Shown here piece by piece: positions 31,757 to 40,268 of a stretch of DNA of 42,696 nucleotides. The translations under genes and the position numbers were made by a program. The notes under the pieces are model-generated. The model did no database searches, was not told the origin of the DNA, and was given only the letters and a program-made list of their open reading frames with translations. This DNA is from Mxb001 sp964537955 (GTDB taxonomy: Bacteria; Actinomycetota; Actinomycetes; S36-B12). Positions within the stretch are counted from its first letter, which is position 1, and every line of letters starts with the position of its first letter. The DNA is taken from assembly GCA_964537955.1 (NCBI GenBank), contig CAZICY010000013.1, forward strand, positions 1 to 42,696, written 5' to 3'.

Positions 31757-34357
31757 GTGAAGGCCATTCGCAGGTTCACCGTCCGCACCGTCGTGCCCGC
31801 AGAGCTCGAGCCGCTCGAAGAGCTGGCCGCCAACCTCCACTGGGCATGGAGCCCGGAGACCCGCGATGTCTTCCGCGCGGTGGACCCCGACCTGTGGGAT
31901 CGCGTCGGCGACGATCCCGTGCGGCTGCTCGGCGAGGTGTCCCGTGAGCGCCTGCAGGAGCTTGCCGGTGATCCGGGCTACGTCGACTGGGTACGCCGCA
32001 CGCGCGACGGCCTGCGCACCTACCTGCATCGCCAGGCCTGGTACCAGCGCCAGCCCGAGGATCGCCCGGCGTGCATCGCGTACTTCTCCCCGGAGTACGG
32101 CATCGCCGCGGCGCTGCCGCAGTACTCCGGTGGCCTGGGCATCCTCGCGGGCGATCACCTGAAGGCAGCGTCGGACCTCGGAGTGCCCATTCTCGGCGTC
32201 GGGCTGTTCTACCGTTCGGGCTACTTCCATCAGACGCTGTCGCGCGAGGGCTGGCAGCAGGAGACCTACCCGGTCGTGGATCCCGATGGCCTGCCCGTGT
32301 CGCTGCTGCGCGATAGCAACGGCGAGCGCGTGACCGTGAGCGTGGGCCTTCCGGGCGGGCGCCTCCTGCGCGCGCGGATCTGGGTGGCGCACGTGGGTCG
32401 CGTGGACCTGCTCCTGCTCGACTCCGATATCGAGGAGAACGATCCCGCGGATCGTGACGTCACCGATCGGCTCTACGGAGGAGGGGGCGAGCACCGGCTC
32501 GCGCAGGAGGTCCTCCTGGGCATCGGCGGCGTGCGCGCACTGCGCCGCTACTGCGAGGTCACGGGGCATCCCGAGCCCGAGGTCTTCCACTCCAACGAGG
32601 GGCATGCGGGCTTCCTCGGCCTCGAGCGCATGCGCGAGCTCGTCGTCGGCGGACTGGACTTCGACACCGCGCTCGAAGCCGTGCGCGCCGGCACGGTCTT
32701 CACCACCCACACTCCCGTGCCCGCCGGCATCGATCGTTTCCCGCGCGAGATGATCGAGCGCTTCTTCGGCGGCGACAACGCCGAGCCGGGCATGCCGGTG
32801 GAGCGCATCCTCGACCTCGGCACCGAGTCGTTCGCGGGCGGTGACCCGGCGGTGTTCAACATGGCGGTCATGGGCCTGCGCCTGGCCCAGCGCGCCAATG
32901 GAGTGAGCCTGCTCCACGGCGCGGTGAGCCGCGGGATGTTCGCAGGCCTGTGGCCGGGCTTCGACCCTGACGAGGTGCTCATCACGTCCATCACCAACGG
33001 GGTGCACGCTCCGACATGGGTCGCGCGCGAGGTGCGCGACCTCGCCGCGCGCGAGGTCGGCCCCGAGCTGGTCGAGGAGGGCCGCGGCTGGGAGGCCATC
33101 GGTCGCATCCCCGACGAGGCCATCTGGCCGGTGAAGCGACTGCTGCGCGAGAAGCTCGTGGCCGATGCCCGCGCCCGCCTGCGCGCCTCCTGGCGCACCC
33201 GCGGCGCCAGCGAGGCTGAGCTCGGCTGGATCGACTCGGTCCTGGACCCCGACATCCTCACCATCGGCTTCGCGCGACGCGTGCCGTCGTACAAGCGCCT
33301 CACCCTCATGCTCCGGGACCCCGACCGCCTGCGCGACCTCCTCCTCGACCCCGAGCGTCCCGTGCAGCTGGTCATCGGCGGCAAGGCCCATCCCGCCGAC
33401 GACGGGGGCAAGCGGCTCATCCAGGAGCTCGTCCGCTTCGCCGACGATCCCGCGGTGCGCCATCGCATCGTCTTCCTGCCCGACTACGACATCGCCATGG
33501 CGACTGTCCTCTACCCCGGCTGCGACGTCTGGCTCAACAACCCCATCCGGCCGCTGGAGGCCAGCGGGACATCCGGCATGAAGGCCGCCCTCAACGGCGC
33601 GCTCAACCTGTCGATCCTCGACGGCTGGTGGGACGAGTGGTACGACGGCGAGAACGGCTGGGCGATCCCCACGGCGGACGGCGTCGAGGATCCCGAGCGA
33701 CGCGACGACCTCGAGGCCGCGGCGCTCTACGACCTCATCGAGCGCGAGGTCGCGCCCACCTTCTACCAGCGGGGCGACGACGGACTGCCGCATCGCTGGA
33801 TCGAGCGCGTGCGGCACACCCTGATGACGCTCGGGCCCAAGGTGCTCGCGAGCCGCATGGTGAGCGAATACGTCACGCGACTCTACGAGCCTGCGGCGCT
33901 CTCCTCGCGGCTCGTGTGCGCGGACGACTACGCCCTGGCCCGTGATCTGGCCGCCTGGAAGGACCGCGTCGAGGCGGCGTGGGCCGGCGTCGCGGTGGAG
34001 CACGTCGAGGCGATGGGCGTGGGCGACGCACCGGCCCTCGGTGCACCCCTTCACCTGCGCGCGCACGTCCGTCTCGGCGACCTCGGACCCGACGATGTCC
34101 TGGTGCAGGTGGCCTTCGGCCGCGTGGATGCCGACGACCGGCTGGTAGCGCCGGCGTACGCCGACCTGAAGGCCGAGGAGGGCTATGACGGCAGTCGCTG
34201 GCTCTTCTGCGGCGATATCTCGCTGGAGCGCACCGGTCCCTTCGGCTACACCGTGCGCGTGCTCCCTCGCCACGAGGGCCTGGTCTCTCCCGTGGAGATG
34301 GGCCTCCTCGCCGCCCCGGCCCCGCTCGGAGGCCCGGCGGAGCCGGTGCTGCGCTAG
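31757..34357 (+). CDS. glgP: Alpha-glucan phosphorylase (GT35)
   Basis: GlgP releases glucose-1-phosphate from non-reducing ends of alpha-glucan. The 866-residue protein has the actinobacterial form with an N-terminal DUF3417-like domain (LEELAANLHWAWSPETRDVF), then the GT35 core: CIAYFSPEYGIA, HSNEGHAGFLGLE, RVPSYKR, and the PLP Lys609 in EASGTSGMKAAL. The start is GTG 31757, next to a TAGCGT box; GTG 31748 is a minor alternative. It is divergent from glgE and converges with glgX, sharing CTAG at the stops. Together with glgX it forms the degradation arm, opposite glgE-glgB. Confidence 0.95.
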   Translation: MKAIRRFTVRTVVPAELEPLEELAANLHWAWSPETRDVFRAVDPDLWDRVGDDPVRLLGEVSRERLQELAGDPGYVDWVRRTRDGLRTYLHRQAWYQRQPEDRPACIAYFSPEYGIAAALPQYSGGLGILAGDHLKAASDLGVPILGVGLFYRSGYFHQTLSREGWQQETYPVVDPDGLPVSLLRDSNGERVTVSVGLPGGRLLRARIWVAHVGRVDLLLLDSDIEENDPADRDVTDRLYGGGGEHRLAQEVLLGIGGVRALRRYCEVTGHPEPEVFHSNEGHAGFLGLERMRELVVGGLDFDTALEAVRAGTVFTTHTPVPAGIDRFPREMIERFFGGDNAEPGMPVERILDLGTESFAGGDPAVFNMAVMGLRLAQRANGVSLLHGAVSRGMFAGLWPGFDPDEVLITSITNGVHAPTWVAREVRDLAAREVGPELVEEGRGWEAIGRIPDEAIWPVKRLLREKLVADARARLRASWRTRGASEAELGWIDSVLDPDILTIGFARRVPSYKRLTLMLRDPDRLRDLLLDPERPVQLVIGGKAHPADDGGKRLIQELVRFADDPAVRHRIVFLPDYDIAMATVLYPGCDVWLNNPIRPLEASGTSGMKAALNGALNLSILDGWWDEWYDGENGWAIPTADGVEDPERRDDLEAAALYDLIEREVAPTFYQRGDDGLPHRWIERVRHTLMTLGPKVLASRMVSEYVTRLYEPAALSSRLVCADDYALARDLAAWKDRVEAAWAGVAVEHVEAMGVGDAPALGAPLHLRAHVRLGDLGPDDVLVQVAFGRVDADDRLVAPAYADLKAEEGYDGSRWLFCGDISLERTGPFGYTVRVLPRHEGLVSPVEMGLLAAPAPLGGPAEPVLR

Positions 34358-36486
34358 GACGCGACCCGCAGCAGCACCGACGACCTCGGCATGAGGCGCA
34401 GTGCGCTCCTGGCCGGGATCGGGCCGGGTGAGCCCGACAGGGGCGGCTCTGTCGTCCCGCCGGGCCGAGTCGGTGCACCGGTGTCGAAGACGACGTCGTA
34501 CGACGCTCCGAAGGGCTCGCCCGGGAGCGTGAAGTCGAGCTCGTCGTCCGAGGCGTGCACGATGAAGAGGAAGGAGTCGTCGGTCGGGGGAAGCGGCTCG
34601 CCGGGGACATGGTGGAGCTCGCCGGACAGGTACATCCCCAGGGTCTTGGTCCAGGGCGCGTTCCACTCGTCGTTGGTGAGCGGCTGGCCGTCGGGGCCCA
34701 CCCATCCCAGATCGGGCGCCCCTCCCTCGCTCACGGGGCGCCCGTCGAAGAAGTAGCGCTGGCGGAAGACCCGATGATCGCGCCGCAGGGCGAGCACCTG
34801 TCGGGTGAAGTCGAGCAGTTCCTCCTGCCAGGGCTGCAGCTCCCAGTCGTACCAGGAGATCTCGTTGTCCTGGCAGTAGGCGTTGTTGTTCCCGCCCTGG
34901 GTGCGGCCGATCTCGTCGCCGCCGAGCAGCATGGGGACGCCGGTGGACAGCACGAGCGTGGCGATCATGTTGCGCACCTGACGGTGCCGGATGTCGTTGA
35001 TGGCGGGATCGTCGCTCTCGCCCTCGACGCCGTAGTTGGCCGACCGGTTGTCGTCGGTGCCGTCCCGGTTGCCCTCGAGGTTGGCCTCGTTGTGCTTGTG
35101 CTCGTAGGTGGTGAGGTCCCGCATGGGAAAGCCGTCGTGCGCGGTGATGAAGTTGATGGAGGAGTAGGGGCGACGACCGTCCCCGGCGTAGAGGTCCGCA
35201 GAGCCGGACAGGCGCCAGCCGAGCTCACCGACCCCGGCTGCGCCTCGCCAGAAGTCACGCAGGTTGTCGCGGTAGCGACCGTTCCACTCCGCCCACAGGG
35301 TGGGGAACTCGCCGACCTGGTAGCCGCCCGGTCCGACATCCCAGGGCTCGGCGATGAGCTTGACCCGGCGGAGGGTGGGATCCTGCTGGATCGTCGTCAT
35401 GAAGGTGCCGAGCATGTCGACGTCGTGGAAGGAACGCGCCAGCGCGGAGGCCAGGTCGAATCGGAAGCCATCGACGTGCATCTCGGTGACCCAGTAGCGC
35501 AGCGAGTCCATGACCATCTGGAGGACGTGGGGGTTGGACACGTCGAGGGTGTTGCCGCACCCGGTGTAGTCCATGTAGTGCCGGCCGTCGCTCAGCCGGT
35601 AGTAGCCGGGATTGCAGATGCCGCGGAAGGACAGTGTGGGGCCGAGCTCGTTGCCCTCGGCCGTGTGGTTGTAGACCACGTCGAGGATGACCTCGAGGCC
35701 CGCCGAGTGGAGCGTGCGCACCATCTCCTTGAATTCCCGCACCTGCTCTCCGCGCGTTCCGCTCGCGGAGTACCTCGCGTGCGGTGCGAAGAACCCGAGT
35801 GTGTTGTAGCCCCAGTAGTTGGTGAGCCCGAGCTCCAGCAGGTGGGTCTCGTCGACGAAGTGGTGCGTCGGCATCAGCTCCACCGCCGTGATGCCGAGGC
35901 TGACGAGGTGTTCGACCACGGCGGGGTGGGCGAGCCCGGCGTAGGTGCCCCGCAGGTGTTCGGGGACCGCCGGGTGCCGCATGGAGATCCCGCGCACGTG
36001 CGTCTCGTAGATGACCGTGTCGGTCCAGGGAGTCTGGGGTGCGCGGTCGTCGTACCAGTCGAACGACGTCGTCACCGCGATGCTGCGCGGCACGAAGGGA
36101 GCGGAGTCGGCATCGTTGCGGACGAGGTCGTCGCTGCCCTCGTGCGCGAAGACCGCGGGGTCCAGCCGGAACTCCCCGTCGAGCGCGCGCGCGTAGGGAT
36201 CCATGAGCAGCTTGTGCGGATTCCACCGGGCGCCCTGCTGCGGATCCCACGGGCCGTCGACGCGGAATCCGTACGCCGCGCCCGGGGCGATGCCCGCCAC
36301 ATGGCCGTGGAAGACGCCGAAGGTCTGCTCGGGCAGGCGGATGCGCTGCTCGCCTCCGCCGTCGTCGAAAAGGCACAGGTCCACGGCAGTCGCGCCCGGC
36401 GCCCAGAGGGCGACGTTGGCTCCCGTGGCGTCGAGGGTCAGGCCGAGCGGGTCCCAGGCCCCGGCCCCATCGATCGTCGGCTGCAT
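34354..36486 (-). CDS. glgX: Glycogen debranching enzyme GlgX (GH13_11)
   Basis: GlgX hydrolyses alpha-1,6 branch points of phosphorylase-limit dextrin. The 710-residue protein has an N-terminal CBM48 (LTLDATGANVALWAPGATAV), the barrel with TVIYETHVRGISMRHP, HVDGFRFDLASALAR (nucleophile Asp), KLIAEPWDVGPGGYQVG (acid/base Glu) and NFITAHDGFPMRDL (third acid), and GGDEIGRTQGGNNNAYCQDN, which is highly typical of GlgX/TreX. The length is normal. The ATG follows GTAAGGGGCAC. A TAGCGT -10 on the minus strand lies 51 bases upstream, back to back with the promoter of the enoyl-CoA hydratase gene. Converges with glgP (CTAG overlap). Confidence 0.95.
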   Translation of the reverse strand: MQPTIDGAGAWDPLGLTLDATGANVALWAPGATAVDLCLFDDGGGEQRIRLPEQTFGVFHGHVAGIAPGAAYGFRVDGPWDPQQGARWNPHKLLMDPYARALDGEFRLDPAVFAHEGSDDLVRNDADSAPFVPRSIAVTTSFDWYDDRAPQTPWTDTVIYETHVRGISMRHPAVPEHLRGTYAGLAHPAVVEHLVSLGITAVELMPTHHFVDETHLLELGLTNYWGYNTLGFFAPHARYSASGTRGEQVREFKEMVRTLHSAGLEVILDVVYNHTAEGNELGPTLSFRGICNPGYYRLSDGRHYMDYTGCGNTLDVSNPHVLQMVMDSLRYWVTEMHVDGFRFDLASALARSFHDVDMLGTFMTTIQQDPTLRRVKLIAEPWDVGPGGYQVGEFPTLWAEWNGRYRDNLRDFWRGAAGVGELGWRLSGSADLYAGDGRRPYSSINFITAHDGFPMRDLTTYEHKHNEANLEGNRDGTDDNRSANYGVEGESDDPAINDIRHRQVRNMIATLVLSTGVPMLLGGDEIGRTQGGNNNAYCQDNEISWYDWELQPWQEELLDFTRQVLALRRDHRVFRQRYFFDGRPVSEGGAPDLGWVGPDGQPLTNDEWNAPWTKTLGMYLSGELHHVPGEPLPPTDDSFLFIVHASDDELDFTLPGEPFGASYDVVFDTGAPTRPGGTTEPPLSGSPGPIPARSALRLMPRSSVLLRVAS

Positions 36487-36536
36487 GTGCCCCTTACCGT
36501 CGTAGGTCCTCGGCTCTCCCGCGGAGGACTCGGGTC

Positions 36537-36549
36537 ACGCTACTAGGCT
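36537..36549. promoter_or_regulatory. Back-to-back divergent -10 boxes (glgX and enoyl-CoA hydratase)
   Basis: Minus-strand TAGCGT (36542-36537) for glgX and plus-strand TAGGCT (36544-36549) for the hydratase gene are separated by one base. Polymerase could engage only one direction at a time, so the two genes would compete. Starts would lie near 36530 (minus) and 36556 (plus). No clear -35 elements are visible. Confidence 0.4.
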
Positions 36550-36597
36550 GCGTCAGCGCGGGTGGCTCACGCGCGGACGATCGGTCAGGAGGCAGGC

Positions 36598-37377
36598 ATG
36601 ACGGCTGAAGTCTCGATGGACGTGGCGGAGGGCATCGCCACGATCCGCTTCGAGCGGCCGCCGATGAATGCCCTCTCGATCAGCGTCCAGGAGGGGCTGC
36701 GCGATGCGGCCCGCGAGGTGGCCGTGCGCCGCGATGTGGCCGCCGTGGTCGTCTACGGCGGCCCGAAGGTCTTTGCCGCCGGGGCGGACGTCAAGGAGAT
36801 GGTCGACTGGTCACTGCCCGAGGCGCTCGAGCGCACGCGCGCCCTGCAGGACTGCTTCACGGCGATCGAGCGCATCCCCCAGCCCACCATCGCTGCCGTC
36901 ACCGGCTTTGCCCTCGGCGGCGGCTGCGAGCTGGCGATGTGCTGCGACTTCCGGGTGGCGGGGGACAACGCCAAGCTCGGCCAGCCGGAGATCCTGCTCG
37001 GGATCATCCCCGGCGCGGGCGGCACCCAGCGACTGCCCCGACTGGTCGGCCTCTCGCGCGCGAAGGACCTCATCCTCAGCGGCCGATTCGTGGGTGCCGA
37101 TGAGGCGCTCCGGATCGGACTGGTCGACCGGGTCGTGGCCCCGGAGTCGGTGTACGACGAGGCCCTCGCCTGGGCCCGCCAGCTGGCCGGCGGCCCGCGG
37201 CTCGCGATGCAGGCGGCGAAGGCGGCGATCGCGCGCGGCATGGAGACCGACATCGAGGACGGCCTGGAGATCGAGCGCGTCCACTTCGCGAGCCTGTTCG
37301 GCACGCGTGATCGCGAGATCGGCATGCGCACCTTCATCGAGAAGGGCCCGGGGCAGGCGGAGTTCACCGGATCATGA
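36598..37377 (+). CDS. Enoyl-CoA hydratase/isomerase family protein
   Basis: A 259-residue crotonase-fold protein adding water to 2-enoyl-CoA. FAAGADVKEMV supplies the oxyanion hole, and both catalytic Glu are present, in GGGCELAMCCDF and GQPEILLGIIPGAGGTQRLP, so true hydratase activity is expected. It could produce or use crotonyl-CoA, fitting the Ccr route, or belong to beta-oxidation. The ATG at 36598 is chosen for the CAGGAGGCAGGC ribosome site; an in-frame GTG at 36562 would add 12 residues. The stop overlaps the next gene by ATGA. The hydratase-methyltransferase pair is also found in mycobacteria (echA17 region, from memory). Confidence 0.92.
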   Translation: MTAEVSMDVAEGIATIRFERPPMNALSISVQEGLRDAAREVAVRRDVAAVVVYGGPKVFAAGADVKEMVDWSLPEALERTRALQDCFTAIERIPQPTIAAVTGFALGGGCELAMCCDFRVAGDNAKLGQPEILLGIIPGAGGTQRLPRLVGLSRAKDLILSGRFVGADEALRIGLVDRVVAPESVYDEALAWARQLAGGPRLAMQAAKAAIARGMETDIEDGLEIERVHFASLFGTRDREIGMRTFIEKGPGQAEFTGS

Positions 37378-38306
37378 GCATCGACGAGGCCCGCATGGAG
37401 CAGGCATGGGCGGATCCCAAGGTGGCGAACATCGTCTACCACGACTGGGAAGCGTCCACGTACGACGAGAAGTGGAGCATCTCCTACGACGAGAGGTGCA
37501 TCTCCTACGCGCGCGATCGCTACGTTCATGTCGCAGGCGACGAGGGATGGCCGGCCGAGCGCATGCTCGAGATCGGCGCAGGGACGGGGTTCTTCACCCT
37601 CAACCTCATGCAGGCGGGCCTTGCGAAGTCCGCCGTCGTCACGGACATCAGCCAGGGCATGGTGGATGTCGCCGTCCGCAACGGCCGCTCCCTCGGCCTC
37701 GCTGTCGAGGGGCAGGCCGCCGACGCGGAGGCGCTGCCCTTCGCGGACGGTGAGTTCGACCTCGTCATCGGGCACGCGGTTCTTCATCACATCCCCGACC
37801 TCGACCTCGCCTTCCGCGAGATCCTGCGCGTGCTCAGGCCCGGCGGGCGCTTCGTCTTCTGCGGGGAGCCCACGCAGAAGGGCGACGTCATCGCCCGGCG
37901 CCTGTCCGCCCTCACCTGGTGGGCGGCCGGTCGCGCCACGCGCCTGCCCGGGCTGCGCGAGCGATTCGCTCGCACGTCCGAGGAGCTCGCCCAGTCGTCC
38001 CAGGAGGCACGACTGGAGGCCGTGGTCGACCTGCACACCTTCGACCCTGACGCGCTCGCCCGGCTCGCGATCCGAGCGGGCGCGGTGGACGTCGAGACCG
38101 TGACCGAGGAACTGACCGCGTCGTGGTTCGGGTGGCCGGTGCGCACCTTCGAGGCCGCGGTGAAGCCCGGGTCGCTCGGCTGGGGCTGGGCGATGTTCGC
38201 CTACCGGACCTGGATGGCCCTCGACGCCATCGATCGGCGGGCGCTCACCCGCGTCGTGCCGGATCAGTTCTTCTACAACGTGAGCGTGACCGGGGTGCGG
38301 CCCTGA
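37374..38306 (+). CDS. Class I SAM-dependent methyltransferase
   Basis: 310 residues. An N-terminal segment (VYHDWEASTYDEKWSISYDE) precedes the Rossmann fold with MLEIGAGTGFFTLNL (motif I, about residue 65), TDISQGMVDVA, and FDLVIGHAVLHHIPDL (motif IV), then LRPGGRFVF. The C-terminal half (about residues 180-310) is a specific extension with helices and VVPDQFFYNVSVTG. The family is conserved in Actinobacteria with unknown acceptor. Its place between the hydratase and the hexapeptide acyltransferase, opposite a GT4/GH57/methyltransferase set, suggests a sugar or glucan acceptor, but this is inference. Starts with ATGA overlap. Confidence 0.85.
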   Translation: MSIDEARMEQAWADPKVANIVYHDWEASTYDEKWSISYDERCISYARDRYVHVAGDEGWPAERMLEIGAGTGFFTLNLMQAGLAKSAVVTDISQGMVDVAVRNGRSLGLAVEGQAADAEALPFADGEFDLVIGHAVLHHIPDLDLAFREILRVLRPGGRFVFCGEPTQKGDVIARRLSALTWWAAGRATRLPGLRERFARTSEELAQSSQEARLEAVVDLHTFDPDALARLAIRAGAVDVETVTEELTASWFGWPVRTFEAAVKPGSLGWGWAMFAYRTWMALDAIDRRALTRVVPDQFFYNVSVTGVRP

Positions 38307-38311
38307 CCCGC

Positions 38312-39031
38312 GTGCGCGACCCCCGGCAGGCGAGGTTCCTCACCGTTGCCTCCCTGCGCTGGGTCGTGCGCAACCGCGCGTGGTCGTGGTGGTACCTCGT
38401 GCGCTACTGGCGATTCCTCGTCTTCCGGCTGCGCAATCCGCACATCGTCACGGAGGGATTCGTCTTCCTTGGTCGGCGCGTCGAGGTCTACGCCCGGCGC
38501 GGCTACGGACGGCTCATCCTGGGCCGGTGGGTTCACATCGGCGACGAGAACCGGCTGCGCTGCCACGAGGGCACGATGCGGGTCGGCGACAAGTGCGTCT
38601 TCGGCCGGGACAACACCGTCAACTGCTTCCTCGACGTGGAGTTCGGCGAGGGGACGATCGTCGCCGACTGGGTCTACATCTGCGACTTCGACCATGTCAC
38701 CGATGACGTGCACGTGCCCATCAAGGACCAGGGGATCGTGAAGTCGCCCGTGCGCATTGGGCCCGACGTGTGGATCGGCGCGAAGGCATCGGTCCTGCGC
38801 GGGGCCACGATCGGCCGCGGCTGCGTCGTCGCCGCGCACGCGGTGGTGCGCGGTGACGTGCCGGACTACTCCATCGTGGGTGGCATCCCGGCGCGGGTAC
38901 TCAAGGACCGCCGCGAGGTGTACGCCGCCGAAGTCGAGCGGCGAGAGGCGCTGGCCGACATCGCGCGCAAGACCGCGGTGGCGGCGGAGCGCAATGCCGG
39001 GGTCGGCGGGGCTACGGGCGCAGCAGGTTGA
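38312..39031 (+). CDS. Hexapeptide-repeat (left-handed beta-helix) acyltransferase
   Basis: 239 residues. A basic, aromatic N-terminal helix region (WSWWYLVRYWRFLVFRLRNP) that may touch the membrane is followed by hexapeptide coils: VEVYARRGYGRLILGRWVHI, VRIGPDVWIGAKASVLRGA, TIGRGCVVAAHAVVRGDV, ending VGGIPARVL. This is the fold of maltose, galactoside and other sugar O-acetyltransferases (WbbJ/Maa type). A histidine suited to catalysis is in FDHVTDDVHVP. GTG 38312, 5 bases after the previous stop, is chosen as start; no strong ribosome site is seen. It overlaps the convergent GT4 gene by 20 bases. Likely acceptor: a sugar or glucan made by the neighbours. Confidence 0.85.
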   Translation: MRDPRQARFLTVASLRWVVRNRAWSWWYLVRYWRFLVFRLRNPHIVTEGFVFLGRRVEVYARRGYGRLILGRWVHIGDENRLRCHEGTMRVGDKCVFGRDNTVNCFLDVEFGEGTIVADWVYICDFDHVTDDVHVPIKDQGIVKSPVRIGPDVWIGAKASVLRGATIGRGCVVAAHAVVRGDVPDYSIVGGIPARVLKDRREVYAAEVERREALADIARKTAVAAERNAGVGGATGAAG

Positions 39032-40253
39032 CCGAGCGCGGGGGGATGCGCACGGGTGGCGCGCTCCCATCGCCCCGGGTTCCGCTGAGCGCGCGCGCGT
39101 AGGCGTCGTCCGTCTGAGCGGCCAGCAGGGGCCATCCGTAGGACGTCGCCAACAGTTCACGGGCGGCGCGGGCCATGCGCGCAGACGCGTCGGGGTCCAG
39201 GATCGCCTCGGCCACCGCAGCAGCGAGCTCATCGACATCGCCCGGCGTGAATGCCCGCCCGGTCGCGCCGTCCTCGACGAACTCCGCCAGCCCGCCGGTG
39301 CGGGCCACGACGAGTGGAGTCCCGAGTGCGGCCCCCTCGAGGGCCACCAGGCCGAAGGGCTCGTACAGGCTCGGCACGACCAGGACGTCCGCCGCGGCGA
39401 CGAGGCCGTGTAGTTCGGCCTCGGGCAGCCAGCCCACGAAGTCGACGGCACGGCCCAGACGGCGGGCGCGCACCTGCTCGCGCAGTGCGTCCGCATGCCC
39501 GCCGCGACCGGCGATGACCGCGCGCAGGCCGGGGATGCGACGACGCAGTCGCGGAAGCGCCTCGATGAGAGTGTGTGCGCCCTTCTCCCACTCCAGGCGT
39601 CCGACGAAGACGACGAGGGGGCCGTCGGATCCGTGGGCCTCTCGTGCCCGCGCGGTGCGCTCCGGCGTCGCCCGCCACCTCTGCAGGTCGATGCCGTTGG
39701 CGATCACCGACACCCGGTCGCCGGGCACCGCGAAGAGTTGCTCCACCTCCCGGCGCATGTGCGCAGAGCAGGCGATGACGCGATCCGACTCGTGCACGAG
39801 CCAGTGCTCGATCGAGTGGATGGCATCGGAGAGCGGACCGGGAAGCCAGCCCTGATGCCGGCCCGCCTCGGTCGCGTGGATGGTCGCCACGAGAGCACGG
39901 GCGCCCAGGATGGCGCGCAGGGCGATACCCGCGTGGGCCGTGACCCAGTCGTGCGCGTGCACGACGTCGATGGGGCCGGCGTTCGCGCCGTGGCGGATCA
40001 TGCCGGTCTGCATGCCCAGGACCCAGGCGAGCAGCGTGTCTTCGGCGAGGGGGACCTCGGGTGGGTCATGGGGCGCGCGGATCACGCGCACGCCATCGAC
40101 GATCTCGATGCTGGCCTCGCTGCCCGGAGCCTGCGTGAGCACCGTCACCTCGTCACCGCGCTCGGCCTGCGCGCACGTGAGCGCCTGAACGTGACGGCCG
40201 AGTCCTCCGTAGACGATCGGGGGGTACTCCCACGACACGTGCAGCACGCGCAT
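39012..40253 (-). CDS. GT4-family glucosyltransferase, likely alpha-1,4-glucan synthase (Rv3032-like)
   Basis: 413 residues, GT-B fold. The N-terminus VLHVSWEYPPIVYGGLGRHV is the glycogen-synthase-type GGLG donor loop; VVHAHDWVTAHAGIAL and GARALVATIHATEAG follow. The C-terminal domain has VFVGRLEWEKGAHTLIEA and the EX7E motif in YEPFGLVALEG. These marks match actinobacterial GlgA/GlgM-like enzymes and the Rv3032 group that elongates methylglucose lipopolysaccharide. The gene stands 15 bases after the GH57 gene on the same strand but also has a TATGCT box 6 bases before its ATG, inside the stop region of GH57. Donor (UDP- or ADP-glucose) cannot be told from the sequence. Confidence 0.88.
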   Translation of the reverse strand: MRVLHVSWEYPPIVYGGLGRHVQALTCAQAERGDEVTVLTQAPGSEASIEIVDGVRVIRAPHDPPEVPLAEDTLLAWVLGMQTGMIRHGANAGPIDVVHAHDWVTAHAGIALRAILGARALVATIHATEAGRHQGWLPGPLSDAIHSIEHWLVHESDRVIACSAHMRREVEQLFAVPGDRVSVIANGIDLQRWRATPERTARAREAHGSDGPLVVFVGRLEWEKGAHTLIEALPRLRRRIPGLRAVIAGRGGHADALREQVRARRLGRAVDFVGWLPEAELHGLVAAADVLVVPSLYEPFGLVALEGAALGTPLVVARTGGLAEFVEDGATGRAFTPGDVDELAAAVAEAILDPDASARMARAARELLATSYGWPLLAAQTDDAYARALSGTRGDGSAPPVRIPPRSVNLLRP

Positions 40254-40259
40254 CGGGCG

Positions 40260-40265
40260 AGCATA
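40260..40265 (-). promoter_or_regulatory. -10 box TATGCT six bases before the GT4 ATG
   Basis: Minus strand: TATGCT, CGCCCG, ATG 40253. It lies in the 15-base gap after GH57. No Shine-Dalgarno sequence is seen, so an internal leaderless promoter is likely. Confidence 0.5.
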
Positions 40266-40268
40266 GGG

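Noticed and set aside
31193..34705. Very long open frames running across the N gap on both strands
   Set aside because: They depend on the arbitrary 100-base length of the gap and lie over glgE, glgP and glgX, which have clear family motifs in other frames. Only the short piece at 31467-31588 of the minus frame is real, as the N-terminus of GlgE.
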